Assembly: GCA_024104275.1 (NCBI GenBank)
Contig: JAGGHK010000003.1
Location: 62,001 to 126,000 of the forward strand
Origin: Bifidobacterium sp.
GTDB lineage: Bacteria > Actinomycetota > Actinomycetes > Actinomycetales > Bifidobacteriaceae
Direction: 5' to 3'
Length of the DNA stretch: 64,000 nt
In this document: positions 17,590 to 27,700 of the stretch, piece by piece
Layout of the letters: each line of letters begins with the position of its first letter
How positions within the stretch are numbered: position 1 is the stretch's first letter
Position numbers and translations under genes: made by a program
Notes under the pieces: generated by a model
What the model saw: only the letters and a program-made list of their open reading frames with translations
The model's database searches: none
What the model was told of the DNA's origin: nothing

Positions 17590-18303
17590 TCAGGCTATGA
17601 GGATGTTCGACGACGTCGGCTCGAGGAAGTAACGGGCGGTCTGGCGCACCACCACGCGGCACGCCTCCACCTGCTGGGCCAAGGTCAGACCATGCTGGGG
17701 ATGCGGTTCTTCGTTGATGATCGGCAGGCTGACGAATCCGGAAAGCACCTTGTGCTGGCTCGCGGTCCATTTCATCAGATTGTAGAACAGCGAATTGCAG
17801 ACGAACGTTCCGGCGTCGGAGCTCAAAGCCGAAGGTATCTCTTCGGCGGCGAAATCATCCAAAATGGAACGAAGCGGCAAACGCGTCCAGAATGCGGCGG
17901 GCCCGTTGGAAGCGATGGGTTTACGCGAGGCTTCGTCGGCAGGCTCCACCGGCACGCCCGTCATTTCGCCCAAAATCGTCGTGCGGGCGGTGTCGATGAT
18001 GTTGTTGGCGCAACGTTCCAAAAGAATCCCGCGGGCCGCGGCCTTGAGCCCCGTGGCAATGACGATGTCAGGGTGCGTGGCCTCCAGCGTCTCCTTGAGT
18101 TGGGGCCATGATTCCTCGACGCTGACCAGCAGATCGACGGCGTTTATCGATATATCCACATCCCTTAAGAGGTCGTCGCTCTCGAGGCGGGAGGTGTCGC
18201 CGAGCCCGTCATCAGCGAGCGCGTGCGGCACTACGTGCGAAGGGTTGTTTTTGATACCTTCGTACGGGTCGAAACCGGAGATGACAACGTTCAAGTGTTC
18301 CAT
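17590..18303 (-). CDS. pcp: Pyroglutamyl-peptidase I family protein (C15)
   Basis: A 237-residue peptidase C15, which removes N-terminal pyroglutamate. The start VVISGFDPYEGIKNNPS matches the family's GFxPFxGxxxNPS. The likely catalytic residues are Glu in LLERCANNIID near residue 95, Cys in GTFVCNSLFYNLM near 169 and His in EEPHPQHGLTL near 199. The loop usually reading GQAGGR is ATGLKAAARG here, so substrate preference could differ. ATG 18303 follows CTGGAAAT. The yfiH-like gene ends 48 bases upstream, so the two may be co-transcribed. Confidence 0.88.
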   Translation of the reverse strand: MEHLNVVISGFDPYEGIKNNPSHVVPHALADDGLGDTSRLESDDLLRDVDISINAVDLLVSVEESWPQLKETLEATHPDIVIATGLKAAARGILLERCANNIIDTARTTILGEMTGVPVEPADEASRKPIASNGPAAFWTRLPLRSILDDFAAEEIPSALSSDAGTFVCNSLFYNLMKWTASQHKVLSGFVSLPIINEEPHPQHGLTLAQQVEACRVVVRQTARYFLEPTSSNILIA

Positions 18304-18351
18304 ATTTCCAGTCTAGCGCGGAGTGTGGCGCTGATCATTTCAGAGGGATTT

Positions 18352-19608
18352 TTATTCGCGTACGATCAGCGCAAGCAGGCGGCCTTCGTGCGCTTTGTGC
18401 GCAAGGCTGGCGCGGCGATGCGAATACCAGAGCGGATTTTCCAGCGTGCACAGGCTATGGCGCAACTCGCCGATACGTTCGGCCAGGTCGGGGCTACCCT
18501 CCCCATCGGCGGCGCACAACGCCGCAAGTTCCGCGTCCTGGTCAAGGTATTGTGTCGCGGCGGACACACGCGGCCTCGAATCGATGACATTGTCGCGCGG
18601 AATACCGGCCTTGGCGAGCTCCTGCAGCGCAGCCTTGGCGATGTCGATGCCGGGGCCACCGAAGCGCGTCAGGGTGAACGTCCCCGGGAATTGCGCGTCG
18701 AATTCGTCGGCGATCTCGTCGCCCACTTCGTAGCAATCGCCGCAGATGCAGGGGCCAAGTGTGGCCACGATGCGTTCCGGCTTCGCGCCTTTGGAAACCA
18801 TCAGATCGACGGCGGCACCGATGACCCCGCGTTGCAAGCCCTTGCGCCCGCAATGTGCAGCGCCGATGACGCCGGCCTGTGGATCGGCCAACAGCACGGG
18901 CAGGCAGTCGGCGGCGAACATTCCCAGCGCGATGCCGGTTTGCGTCGTCACTTCGGCATCGGCCTCGAGCCTGGGATAGGATGCCTCCTGACTCGCCTCC
19001 CCTTGTGCTCCATGTATAGAAGATTGATTGATTCCGCGGATACCGGAACCTAAAGTTCCATCCGAGGAGCCATTGACACCATTGCCGGATTCAGATTCAT
19101 GGATTTCGGTTTGCGTTCCGATTTCGCTGATTTCGACGCCATTGTCGGTGTCGATTGCTTCGATATCTTGTTCAACGACGATTTCACCGGCGTCGCCGGT
19201 ATCCGAATTATCAGCAACCGAGCCCGAACCGGTAATCGTGCCGGAAAAATCGCAACCGTATGGCGCATTGCTCTCGAAAACGGTATCGACGTCGACGGCC
19301 TTGCCGGAATGGACCTGAGCTACCAAGGAAAGCGGGGCGCCCACGGCCTTGGCCAACGCCACACGATTCGCTTCCAACGCAGCCGGGTTGTCCCCAGATT
19401 TGCCGCCGAGATTGAGGTCTCCCCAATCACCGACGCTTACGCCGCCGAGCCGAGTAGTGTAGACGACCTTGACTCCGGGCGCCAGATTGATGGGAATGGT
19501 GACTGGAATGGGATTGCCCACCTCGTCGGTCGACGAAATGGCATTGCTGTCGAGGATCGCGTCATCATATTGCCCGTTGCCTGCGGTTTCGTTCATGGAA
19601 TTGCTCAT
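18352..19608 (-). CDS. YfiH/LACC1-type laccase-domain protein (purine nucleoside-active) with large insert
   Basis: A 418-residue member of the polyphenol oxidase / YfiH family, whose characterised members cleave purine nucleosides. The zinc site residues are visible: His in AQVHSG (residue 100), Cys in AADCLPVLL (235) and His in GAAHCGRKGLQRG (about 252). Family members are usually 240-280 residues. Here about 100 acidic, Gly/Ser/Asn-rich residues (about 112-215) are inserted between the first His and the Cys. The usual AHAGWRG box is AHCGRKG. The start at ATG 19608 is weakly supported; ATG 19596 is an alternative. Confidence 0.85.
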   Translation of the reverse strand: MSNSMNETAGNGQYDDAILDSNAISSTDEVGNPIPVTIPINLAPGVKVVYTTRLGGVSVGDWGDLNLGGKSGDNPAALEANRVALAKAVGAPLSLVAQVHSGKAVDVDTVFESNAPYGCDFSGTITGSGSVADNSDTGDAGEIVVEQDIEAIDTDNGVEISEIGTQTEIHESESGNGVNGSSDGTLGSGIRGINQSSIHGAQGEASQEASYPRLEADAEVTTQTGIALGMFAADCLPVLLADPQAGVIGAAHCGRKGLQRGVIGAAVDLMVSKGAKPERIVATLGPCICGDCYEVGDEIADEFDAQFPGTFTLTRFGGPGIDIAKAALQELAKAGIPRDNVIDSRPRVSAATQYLDQDAELAALCAADGEGSPDLAERIGELRHSLCTLENPLWYSHRRASLAHKAHEGRLLALIVRE

Positions 19609-19739
19609 GCGTCCAACTCTAGCGGGCTGCTGTGTCCTTTATCTTGCCGATGGCTCAACCAACTGTGAGCGACAAATCAACAGATGTCGTACATTCAACA
19701 TTTCAGACTCAACACAGATCATGAATTCCGCAGTTTTCT

Positions 19740-19826
19740 CCCCTGTTGGCGCGCCAAGATGGTCAAAAATGAAAGAATCGGACCCGCAATCTTCAAAAAA
19801 CGACCTTCTTGGCGCGCCAACAGGGG
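19740..19826. repeat. Inverted pair of TTGGCGCGCCAA palindromes
   Basis: Two copies of TTGGCGCGCCAA (19746-19757 and 19809-19820) lie inside 25-base arms that face each other with one mismatch (CCCCTG to GGTC on the left, GACC to CAGGGG on the right) and a 37-base loop. It lies between a U32-family gene and a yfiH-like gene. No gene was found in 19609-19942. The same 12-mer occurs three times at 60802-60937. Confidence 0.9.
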
Positions 19827-19942
19827 CAAAAATGCGAGATTTACCATGCGGGCATCGCGCGAAATCCGTTGATGACGCATTTCGACTCTCGAAAAGCCGT
19901 CTGACGAATCAAGCCGTCATCCATCAGACGGAAAATAAGATG

Positions 19943-21499
19943 TCACTCGGCCTTGAGCGTACGTTGCTTCGCATGGGAGCGAATCATCGAATGCTCCGGC
20001 ACCGCAAACGGCAATGGCATCGAAAAGACATGGGCCGGATTGTTGATCTCCTCGACGGACTGCCCTTCGGCATCCTCTATACCGCCTTCGGCCACCATGT
20101 AGTCGACCGGCTCTCGACCGGGAATCAGGAATTCGATGAGTTGGCCGGGTTCGATCTTGTTGCGGCTCATCAAGGTCAGGCGTTGCGTCGTCTCGTCGTA
20201 GGAAATGACCTCGCCGACCACAAGCCAGTCGCGGAAATAGCCGCCGCGATCCGTGTTCTGCCCGGCTTTGTGCTCCGGATAGTAGAAACCGGTAGAATAG
20301 TCGCGGTGCGAGACCTTGTAGGGTTCGCCCTTGAGCCATTGCGGCAGTTCGACATGCTTGGGCTCGGCGTAACCTTGCGCTTTCGTGGCCTCCGCACCCA
20401 CGAAAGCGGGCACGGTCGCGGAAATCGTGGTCTTGGCCGCGGCCTCGGCACCGGCGCTCTGCACGCCGTGGAAGCCGATGGAGCCGCTGGATTCAAGCTG
20501 GCCGACGGCTTTGGTCACCCGCACGACGTCGGAGCGACGTACCATATCGTGGAACGGCTTGAGCTTGTTGCCGTCTTTGTCTTCGAAACCGCGCTGCACC
20601 ATATATTCATTCACCGCGCATTTATAGGCGTTGGCCATCGACGCGACGTAATACGCGCTCTTGGCTCGGCCTTCGATCTTGAGGCTGGTGGCGCCGGCGT
20701 CGATCATGTCGTCCAGGTGGTCGAGCATGCACATATCCTGCGAGTTGAAGAGGAACGTGCCTTCGTCATTCTCCTCGACCGGGAAGAACTGGCCGGGTCG
20801 CTTCTCCTCGACGACATGGTATTTCCAGCGGCAGGGCTGCGAGCACTCACCGTGGTTGGCGTCACGGCCGTTCATGTAGTTGGAAATGAGGCAGCGACCG
20901 GAGAAGGCCATGCACATCGAGCCGTGCACGAAGCATTCGATGTCCATATCTTCGGGAATGTTGGCGCGGATGTCGCGCACGGCCTGCAAGTCGAGTTCGC
21001 GGGCGAGCACCACGCGGCGAGCACCCAGTTCATAGAGAGCGTTGGCCGCCAGATAGTTGGTGACGCCGGCCTGCGTGGAGACGTGCAGCTCAAGCTGCGG
21101 GGCGATGGAGTGGGCGGCCATCATCACGCCGATGTCGGTGACGATCAACGCGTCGATGCCCGTCTGGGCGAGGCGGGCGATGTAGGTCTTGATATCCTCG
21201 ACTTCGTTGTTGTGCGGCAACACGTTGCAAGTCACGTAGACCCTCGCCCCGCGTTCGTGGGCATACTCCGCCCCGGCCTTGAGGTCGTCCATCGAAAGAT
21301 TTTTCGGCGCCGAACGCATGCCGAATTCCTTGCCGCCGCAGTAAACGGCATCCGCGCCGAAGTCGATGGCGGTTTTGAGGCTACGCAGGCTTCCGGCAGG
21401 GGCCAGCACCTCCGGTTTGCGCCGTCTCATCATGGTCGTTTGCATTGTTTTGTTTCCACTGTGTTCAGCCGTCACATCATCACCGCTGTTTTCCATCAT
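19943..21499 (-). CDS. Peptidase U32 family protein
   Basis: A protein of about 518 residues. It carries the U32 signature ECFVHGSMCMAFSGRCLIS near residue 216 and the Cys-containing CSQPCRWKY just after. The N-terminal part APAGSLRSLKTAIDFGADAVY is the TIM-barrel start typical of U32. Known members include collagenase-like proteins and the RNA-modification factors RlhA and TrhP (tRNA hydroxylation), so proteolysis should not be assumed. ATG 21499 is chosen for the AAAGGTGA before it; ATG 21445 (MQTTMMRRRK) is an alternative. Single gene. Confidence 0.9.
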   Translation of the reverse strand: MMENSGDDVTAEHSGNKTMQTTMMRRRKPEVLAPAGSLRSLKTAIDFGADAVYCGGKEFGMRSAPKNLSMDDLKAGAEYAHERGARVYVTCNVLPHNNEVEDIKTYIARLAQTGIDALIVTDIGVMMAAHSIAPQLELHVSTQAGVTNYLAANALYELGARRVVLARELDLQAVRDIRANIPEDMDIECFVHGSMCMAFSGRCLISNYMNGRDANHGECSQPCRWKYHVVEEKRPGQFFPVEENDEGTFLFNSQDMCMLDHLDDMIDAGATSLKIEGRAKSAYYVASMANAYKCAVNEYMVQRGFEDKDGNKLKPFHDMVRRSDVVRVTKAVGQLESSGSIGFHGVQSAGAEAAAKTTISATVPAFVGAEATKAQGYAEPKHVELPQWLKGEPYKVSHRDYSTGFYYPEHKAGQNTDRGGYFRDWLVVGEVISYDETTQRLTLMSRNKIEPGQLIEFLIPGREPVDYMVAEGGIEDAEGQSVEEINNPAHVFSMPLPFAVPEHSMIRSHAKQRTLKAE

Positions 21500-21769
21500 C
21501 ACTTCACCTTTGCCCCGTTCACCCTCGCGTTTTCCCACCGTTTCAGTGTAGACCCGAATACATGTCAACCGAGCAATCAAGCGCCGTCATTCCCATGTCA
21601 TGGTTGAAGAACACGATAGTATCGGCGCTTTTCTCCATGACTCATAGCACCGGACGCGAAAAGGATGCACAAAATCCTTACCTGCTACAAAATTCGTCGT
21701 CTACACAAAATCTACATATCAGAATCGTTGAAATGACAAGCATTCATCATTTCGCCATGTTGTCTCAAT

Positions 21770-21812
21770 AGCACGGAACACTGCAATGCTCAGAATTCGT
21801 GTTCCGTGCTGC
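21770..21812. repeat. Inverted repeat with TTCCGTGCTGC arm
   Basis: AGCACGGAACAC (21770-21781) and GTGTTCCGTGCT (21799-21810) are perfect 12-base arms. The right arm extends into TTCCGTGCTGC, also found twice at 10.9-11.0 kb. No T-run follows. The 21500-21925 interval holds no convincing gene. Confidence 0.8.
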
Positions 21813-21925
21813 GATTCCGCACGGTCAAGGCAATCATGACGCATCATTGAACCTTGATTCACTCCAACAACGATTCTGGTACCGACCTCGCGCAATACCA
21901 GCCGGCACCATTACGCAAAGCACGC

Positions 21926-22798
21926 TCAGGCATTAAGCTTGGCGAGCTCCTCATCGGAGAGCTCGAGGTCGCCGGCCTTGAGGCTGTCGAGGATCGTGGC
22001 GGGGCGATGGGCGCCGGGGATGACGAAGACATGACGCCCGAGACTCAGCTCCCACGCAAGCACCACCTGCTGGTGGCTCACCCCGTGCGCACGACCGACC
22101 TCGCGGAACGGGTCGTACTTGGTCTCGTCCTTGGCCTTGCGGTAACCGCCGAGCGGGCTCCAGCAGACGAACGCCAGCCCGAGCTTCTCGCAATAATCGA
22201 GCGTGTCCTGCGTGGAACGGTAGGTCGGCGAGAACTGGTTCTGCACCGCGATGAGCTTGTCGCCCAAAATGCCGCGCGCGATGTCGATCTGCTCGACGGA
22301 AGCGTTGGAAATACCGGCAACCTTCGCCACGCCTTCGTCCAGCAGCTGCTTGATGGCCTCGATGGACTCGTTATAAGGCACCGACGGGTCGGGGCGGTGG
22401 AAATAGAGCAGGTCGATGGTGTCGACGCCGAGCGCGAGCGCCGACTGCTTGCCGGCCTCGATCAGGTGTTCCGGCTGGCCGTTGACGCCCCAAGTCGGAG
22501 TCTTGCCGTCCTCGGCGAAGTTGCGGAAATGGCCGATCTTGGTGGCAACGGTGACCTCATCCTTGGGTCCGTCCCAGCTTTCCATGGCGCGGCGAACCAG
22601 CTTTTCGCCGGTCTCAGTCTCCCCACCGGAGCAGTAATAGGACCATGCGGTGTCGATGTGACGGCATCCGGCGTCGAGCGCGGCGTGGATAGTCTCGACG
22701 CCCTTGGCCTCGCCCAGGTTGTTTTCGATGGTCAGCGGCATCTCGCCCAGACCGATGGCGGTGGTGTCAAAGGGACCCAAATCACGATGTAATACCAT
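21926..22798 (-). CDS. Aldo/keto reductase
   Basis: A 290-residue NAD(P)H-dependent aldo/keto reductase. The catalytic tetrad can be placed: Asp in RHIDTAWSYY near residue 46, Tyr just after it, Lys in ATKIGHF near 86 and His in YFHRPDPSVPY near 127. IPGAHRPATILDSL near the C-terminus is the usual cofactor-phosphate loop. ATG 22798 (MVLHRDLGPF) follows AAGGAG by 4 bases, which rules out the longer upstream frame. It is divergent from the kinase operon. Substrate unknown. Confidence 0.92.
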   Translation of the reverse strand: MVLHRDLGPFDTTAIGLGEMPLTIENNLGEAKGVETIHAALDAGCRHIDTAWSYYCSGGETETGEKLVRRAMESWDGPKDEVTVATKIGHFRNFAEDGKTPTWGVNGQPEHLIEAGKQSALALGVDTIDLLYFHRPDPSVPYNESIEAIKQLLDEGVAKVAGISNASVEQIDIARGILGDKLIAVQNQFSPTYRSTQDTLDYCEKLGLAFVCWSPLGGYRKAKDETKYDPFREVGRAHGVSHQQVVLAWELSLGRHVFVIPGAHRPATILDSLKAGDLELSDEELAKLNA

Positions 22799-23170
22799 AG
22801 TGCTCCTTTTTGCGTGACGGATGGTGATATGTCTCCAGCCTACGAAACCAAGCGGATTTTTCTCTAAAACTTCCGTCAGCCGCCAATGAGAAACAATCGT
22901 TTTCGGTACCTTCACGACCCTATGCAGAAAACCGATCATACAGAACCTGCCAACGACCGGTTTTCGGCATCCCGACGATCTCACGCCGAAAACCAATCAC
23001 CGAGACAACCCCGGCAAGAGGATTTTACCCGGATGCACCGTTTGCCAATGTCGAAACTCCTCCTAGATTATCAGCTCCCGATAACTGGTCGATAAAACCG
23101 AAAAAGTTGACCATACAGGGTAAAATGCATGGCAGTTGATGGATAGGAAGAAGGAAGAAGAGAGGCAGCG
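22799..23170. promoter_or_regulatory. Divergent promoter region with inverted repeat, aldo/keto reductase and kinase operon
   Basis: No gene. A perfect 10-base inverted repeat GGTTTTCGGC / GCCGAAAACC (22959-22968 and 22985-22994) lies near the middle and could be an operator for either side. TTGACC and TAAAAT occur close together near 23106-23125 but are too near each other to be a standard promoter. Confidence 0.45.
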
Positions 23171-24625
23171 ATGGCGCCGACGATACCGGATTGCGATTTC
23201 ATCCGCGAGCTGGGAAGCGGATCCACAGCCGACGTGTACCTGTATCGCCAACACAACCTCAACCGCGAAGTCGCCGTCAAAGTAGGCAAGTCAAGACAGG
23301 ACCGCAGTTTCGACAAAGCGTTCGAAAAAGAGGCCAAGATCATGGCCCAGCTTTCCGCGCACCCTTACATCGTCTCCATCTATGGTTCCGGACTCACGCC
23401 GCAGACCGGCCTGCCCTATCTCATCCTCGAATACGCGCCGCACGGTTCCTACAAGGAAATCATGCGCAGCCGCAGGCTCACGCTCGCCGAGGTGCTCGAC
23501 CTCGGGGTGAAGCTTACGGGCGCCCTGCAGACCGCGCACCGCCACGGCATCATCCACCGCGACATCAAACCGGCCAATATCCTCATCACTTCGGCCAATC
23601 AGCCCGCACTTTCCGATTTCGGCATCTCGACGAGCATCTACGAGTCGAAATCGCGCACCGGTTTTTCCGTGCCGTGGGCGCCACCGGAAGTCCTGACCGG
23701 CAAGGGCGGGGGCACCGAGACCTCGGACATCTATTCGCTGGCGGCCACGCTTTATGGGCTTCTGGCCGGCAAATCGCCCTTCGAATACGCTTTCCATCCG
23801 CACACGCAAAACGAGTTGGCACAACATATCGTCTCGGACGAACTGCCGAAAAACGCCATTGTGGACGTGCCCAAAGAGGTCGAGCAGATCCTTCTGAAAG
23901 CCATGAGCAAGGATCCCGACGCCCGTTATCTTTCGGCCCAGCAGTTCGGCCGGGCGATGCAGCAGGCGCAGGAGGATTGCGGGCTCAACATGACGCCATT
24001 CGTGGCGGAGGATTGCGACGAATTTCCCCCGCATCACTCGATGCCACAATCAGGCAAGGGACGTTTCGGGACGAAGGTCGCCGTGCCGAAACGGAAACGT
24101 TCAAAGAAACCGTTGTTCATTGCCCTTGCCGCGCTGGCGGCGATGGCGATTGTCGTTGCGGTTTTCGTTTTCGCGGTGATGCCACGGATGGATACCGGCA
24201 AATCCAGCCGACGCACGCAGGTCGATACGATGCAGACCCCACACAACAATAGCGATTCCGGCAATACCAGGAAAAGCAAGAAGAACGGCAACGGCAAAAA
24301 TGACACCCAGAAGGATGACGTGGCGAACGAGGACGCGGGAGCTGCGGTGCCGCAAGCCACGAATCTTGTAGGGACTTCGGACGGTCAGAACGTGACGTTC
24401 ACATGGAGCAACCCCGCACCGAAAGCCGGCGACACTTACGCCTGGGCGGAAGTCCAGGACGGATCGGCGGCGCCCGGCAGCCAGACGACCATCGTCAAAG
24501 AGCCCAAAGTTACGATCAATGTGGAAAGCGGGAAACCTCAGACCTGCATTCAGGTTAGTATTGTAAGAGGCGACGGACATATGTCTGCAACTCCGACGAT
24601 GGCCTGTGCAGTGACGAAGCAGTAA
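23171..24625 (+). CDS. pkb2: Membrane Ser/Thr protein kinase with external FN3-like domain (Pkb2-type)
   Basis: A 484-residue Hanks-type kinase. Residues 14-37 give the ATP loop ELGSGSTADVYL and the VAVK lysine (37). HRDIKPAN (129-136) is the catalytic loop and SDFGIS (Asp 149) binds magnesium. PWAPPE closes the activation segment. After a basic juxtamembrane stretch, residues about 314-336 form one membrane helix, followed by an Asn/Lys/Asp-rich spacer. The external domain of about 90 residues with NVTFTWSNPAPKAGDTYAW resembles an FN3/Ig fold. It heads the plus-strand operon, 104 bases before the FN3 giant. In B. longum the kinase at this position is called Pkb2; the symbol is by position and architecture. 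Confidence 0.92.
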   Translation: MAPTIPDCDFIRELGSGSTADVYLYRQHNLNREVAVKVGKSRQDRSFDKAFEKEAKIMAQLSAHPYIVSIYGSGLTPQTGLPYLILEYAPHGSYKEIMRSRRLTLAEVLDLGVKLTGALQTAHRHGIIHRDIKPANILITSANQPALSDFGISTSIYESKSRTGFSVPWAPPEVLTGKGGGTETSDIYSLAATLYGLLAGKSPFEYAFHPHTQNELAQHIVSDELPKNAIVDVPKEVEQILLKAMSKDPDARYLSAQQFGRAMQQAQEDCGLNMTPFVAEDCDEFPPHHSMPQSGKGRFGTKVAVPKRKRSKKPLFIALAALAAMAIVVAVFVFAVMPRMDTGKSSRRTQVDTMQTPHNNSDSGNTRKSKKNGNGKNDTQKDDVANEDAGAAVPQATNLVGTSDGQNVTFTWSNPAPKAGDTYAWAEVQDGSAAPGSQTTIVKEPKVTINVESGKPQTCIQVSIVRGDGHMSATPTMACAVTKQ

Positions 24626-24729
24626 AAAGAGCAACACACAACACCTGGAAAACAACGATCGCGTAATACACAGAGAAAATTCGGGAAATCCGTTCCACGA
24701 CTACCGCAAAGCAAAAAAGGAAGCAGTTG

Positions 24730-27700
24730 ATGAAGGCATCGCGCAAACCACAGGGCGTGCACAGTATCCGTCTTGCCTTAAAACGCCTGAATTCGCAGAC
24801 CAACCGACGCTGGCTCACCCCGGTTCTCGTACTGCTTTTGCTACTCGGCATCGTGGCCGGAGCCATCATCATCAACACCCTCACGCGCACGCACGTTCAT
24901 CTGGACGACGGCACGGTATGGGTCACCTCCCTCAAAGACCGCAAGGCCGCGCGTTTCAACGTCAAACTCCAGCAGGCCAACGGCGCCGTCGCCCCTACTA
25001 CTCCCACCTTCGATGTCAGCCAGCACAACGATGACGTAATCCTCTCCGACGGAGCCAAGGCACAGGGCATCGTCGCTTCCAACCTCGGCATTCACGGCAA
25101 GGCCGAGGTCAAGAATTCCACTTCGACGTTCACCGGCGGCTCCACCGCAGCCTTTCTGAACCACAAAACCGGCAACGTGTGGGTCGGCGATTCCAATAAT
25201 CTTGATTCCATCGCACCCAAGACCTCCGCACCGCAGATGCAGCTCGGAGCACACGGGCTCGTTGCGGTCGACCGCAACGGCGCGGTCTACGGATACCGTC
25301 CGGCCGACGGCGCGGTATTGAAAATGGATAATGCCCACAGCGCGCCGAAGCCGCTCAAATCCATCAGTGACGGCAAAGAGAGAAACGCCGACAGCTTCAC
25401 CGTCGTCGGCGACCGGCCGGTGATCGCCGCCAAACAGAGCATCATGTGGGAGGGCGGCAGCGCCCAGATCGACTCACGCGGGCCGGTGAGCCTGCAGGCT
25501 CCGGCCGTCGACGACGCCCAAGGTGATTGGGTGGCCGCGAGCGCACGCAACGGCGTCTTCACGATCGATTTCAAACATGGCAACAAAACCGCGGCGTTCA
25601 TGAATAAGGGCACGGCCGAGGCCGCCCAGCCCGTTTCCTCCAAAGGCTGCGTCTACACCGCCTGGTCGCAGCAAGCGCACAACTATATTCGCCTGTGTTC
25701 CGCCGACGGCGCGGCCGAGGCAAACCAAGGCAAAGGCGAGAGCGCCAAGGCACAATGGCAGACCCTGCAGTCCATTTCGCCGACCTCGCAACTCGTCTTC
25801 CGCACCAATCACCGGCTCGTGGTGTTGAACGACGTGACCAACGGCAACGTGTGGAACCCGGACCAGTCCAACAAGGTCATCAAGATCCAATGGCGTCAGA
25901 TCGAAACGAAGAAGACCACCAACCAGCAGAAGAATTCCGATTCGGCCAACAACCAGACGCAGTTCAAGCCGACCTGCTCCGCCAAATCCGGCGAGATCAA
26001 GGCCGAGGACGACAATTTCGGCGCTCGCGTGGGTGGTCAGCAGATTCTCGACGTATTACGAAATGACGAGCAGACCGACTGCTCGGTACTGCATATCACC
26101 AAAGTCGGCCCCGTTTCGGGCGCCGGCATCACCGTAGCCCCTATTTATTCGGGCCGCTACCTGCAGCTTGACACGACCGGCGCCACCGCAGGCAAGACGA
26201 GTTTCACCTACGAAATCAACGACGGACGTGGGCAGTCGAGCTCCGCGACCGTCAACCTCAACATCACCGGCGGCACGGTCAACCAACCCCCGGCCCAGAG
26301 CGACACCCCTCCCGAATACGACGTGGAGCAGGGAGCCACGTTCACCGTCAACGCGCTGGGCAGCTTCACTGACCCGGAAGGTGACCCGATGACGCTCGTC
26401 TCCGCCGTGGCCCAGAACAACAACCAGGTCGCCATCTCCACCCGCGCCGACGGCCAACTCGTCTTCAACACCGGCTCGCTGACCGGTGGCCGCGTTGCCG
26501 TGGAAGTCACGGTCTCGGACGGCATGCACACCGGCACCGGGCTCATCTATTTCTCCGTGCGTCCGGCGAACACGTTGGGGGCGATGATCGACGCGGTGAC
26601 CAAGAACACCACGCCCGACACTTCCACCACCGTCGAGCTCAAACAATACGTCCACGGCACCAGCGCGCAGCCACCCGTTCTTTCCGCGGTCAACACCCCG
26701 AGCGGAACGACCACTTCCACCAATTCCGCGGATCTTTCCTTCACCTTCAAGGCCAGCAACCCCGGTACGTATTACGTTCCGTATACCATCAGCCAAGGCA
26801 GCGTCGAGGCGCAGGGCCTGGCGCGCATGGAAGTGCAACCGGTGGCAGGAGAAGCGGCCAAACCGATAGCGGCCAACGACGTGGCGCTTCTTGGAGCCGA
26901 CCAGACCGCCATCGTCGAACCGTTGAACAACGACACCGACCCCATGGGCGGCGTCCTCTCCGTCACTTCGGTCAACGTCGACCCCAAGCTCGGCATCAAA
27001 ACCGGCCTGGTGGCGCACAAGCGCGTGTATCTGACCGCCCGCCAGATTCCCACCAAACCGGTCAAGCTGAGCTACACCGTGGCCAATTCCGCAGGTTCGT
27101 CCCGAGGCACGATCGTGCTGCAGCCGCCGGCCCTGACCACTGCCAATGCGGCGCCGAAAGCCGCCAACGTCACCGCCAACGTACGTACGGGTGGCATTGT
27201 CAGCGTCGATGTGATCGACCACGTCTCCCACGCCGACGGCACCACGGTAAAGCTGCAGAACACCTTGCAATTCAGCAAGAAGACCTTCAAGGGCTTGGTC
27301 TTCGTCTCCGGTGACGACGTGCGCTATCAGGCTTCGAACACCCCGGGCGTCTACCCGGTGACCTACACCGTGCGCGACAATCTCGGCAACGCGGCCTCCG
27401 GCATCATCACCATCACGGTGCACGCCAAAGACGCCAACAACAAGCCAGCCCCCACCCCGCAGGACACCCAGGCACAGGTCGCGGCCGGCCAGAAGGTGCG
27501 CATCCCCATCACGTTGACGGGCATCGACACCGACGGCGACGACGACACCCTGCTGGGCCTTGGCGACAAGTCCCCGAAGATGGGCCGTATCGACGAGGTC
27601 GGCGCGAACTATATGGTCTACGAGGCCTACAGCGATTCGTCAGGAACCGATACTTTCTCTTACGCCGTCGAGGATTGGACCGGCCAGCGGGCGCAGGCCC

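Noticed and set aside
19469-21607. 712-codon plus-strand frame
   Set aside because: Antisense to the U32-family gene and the yfiH-like gene start; composition (Val/Gly/His/Arg) is that of a shadow frame and no family blocks appear.
22886-23095. 69-codon plus-strand ORF before the kinase
   Set aside because: No ribosome site or family, and it spans an inverted repeat in the divergent promoter region.
26056-27423. 455-codon minus-strand frame inside fn3
   Set aside because: Shadow of the FN3 giant; Gly/Arg/Asp/Val-rich with no recognisable domain.
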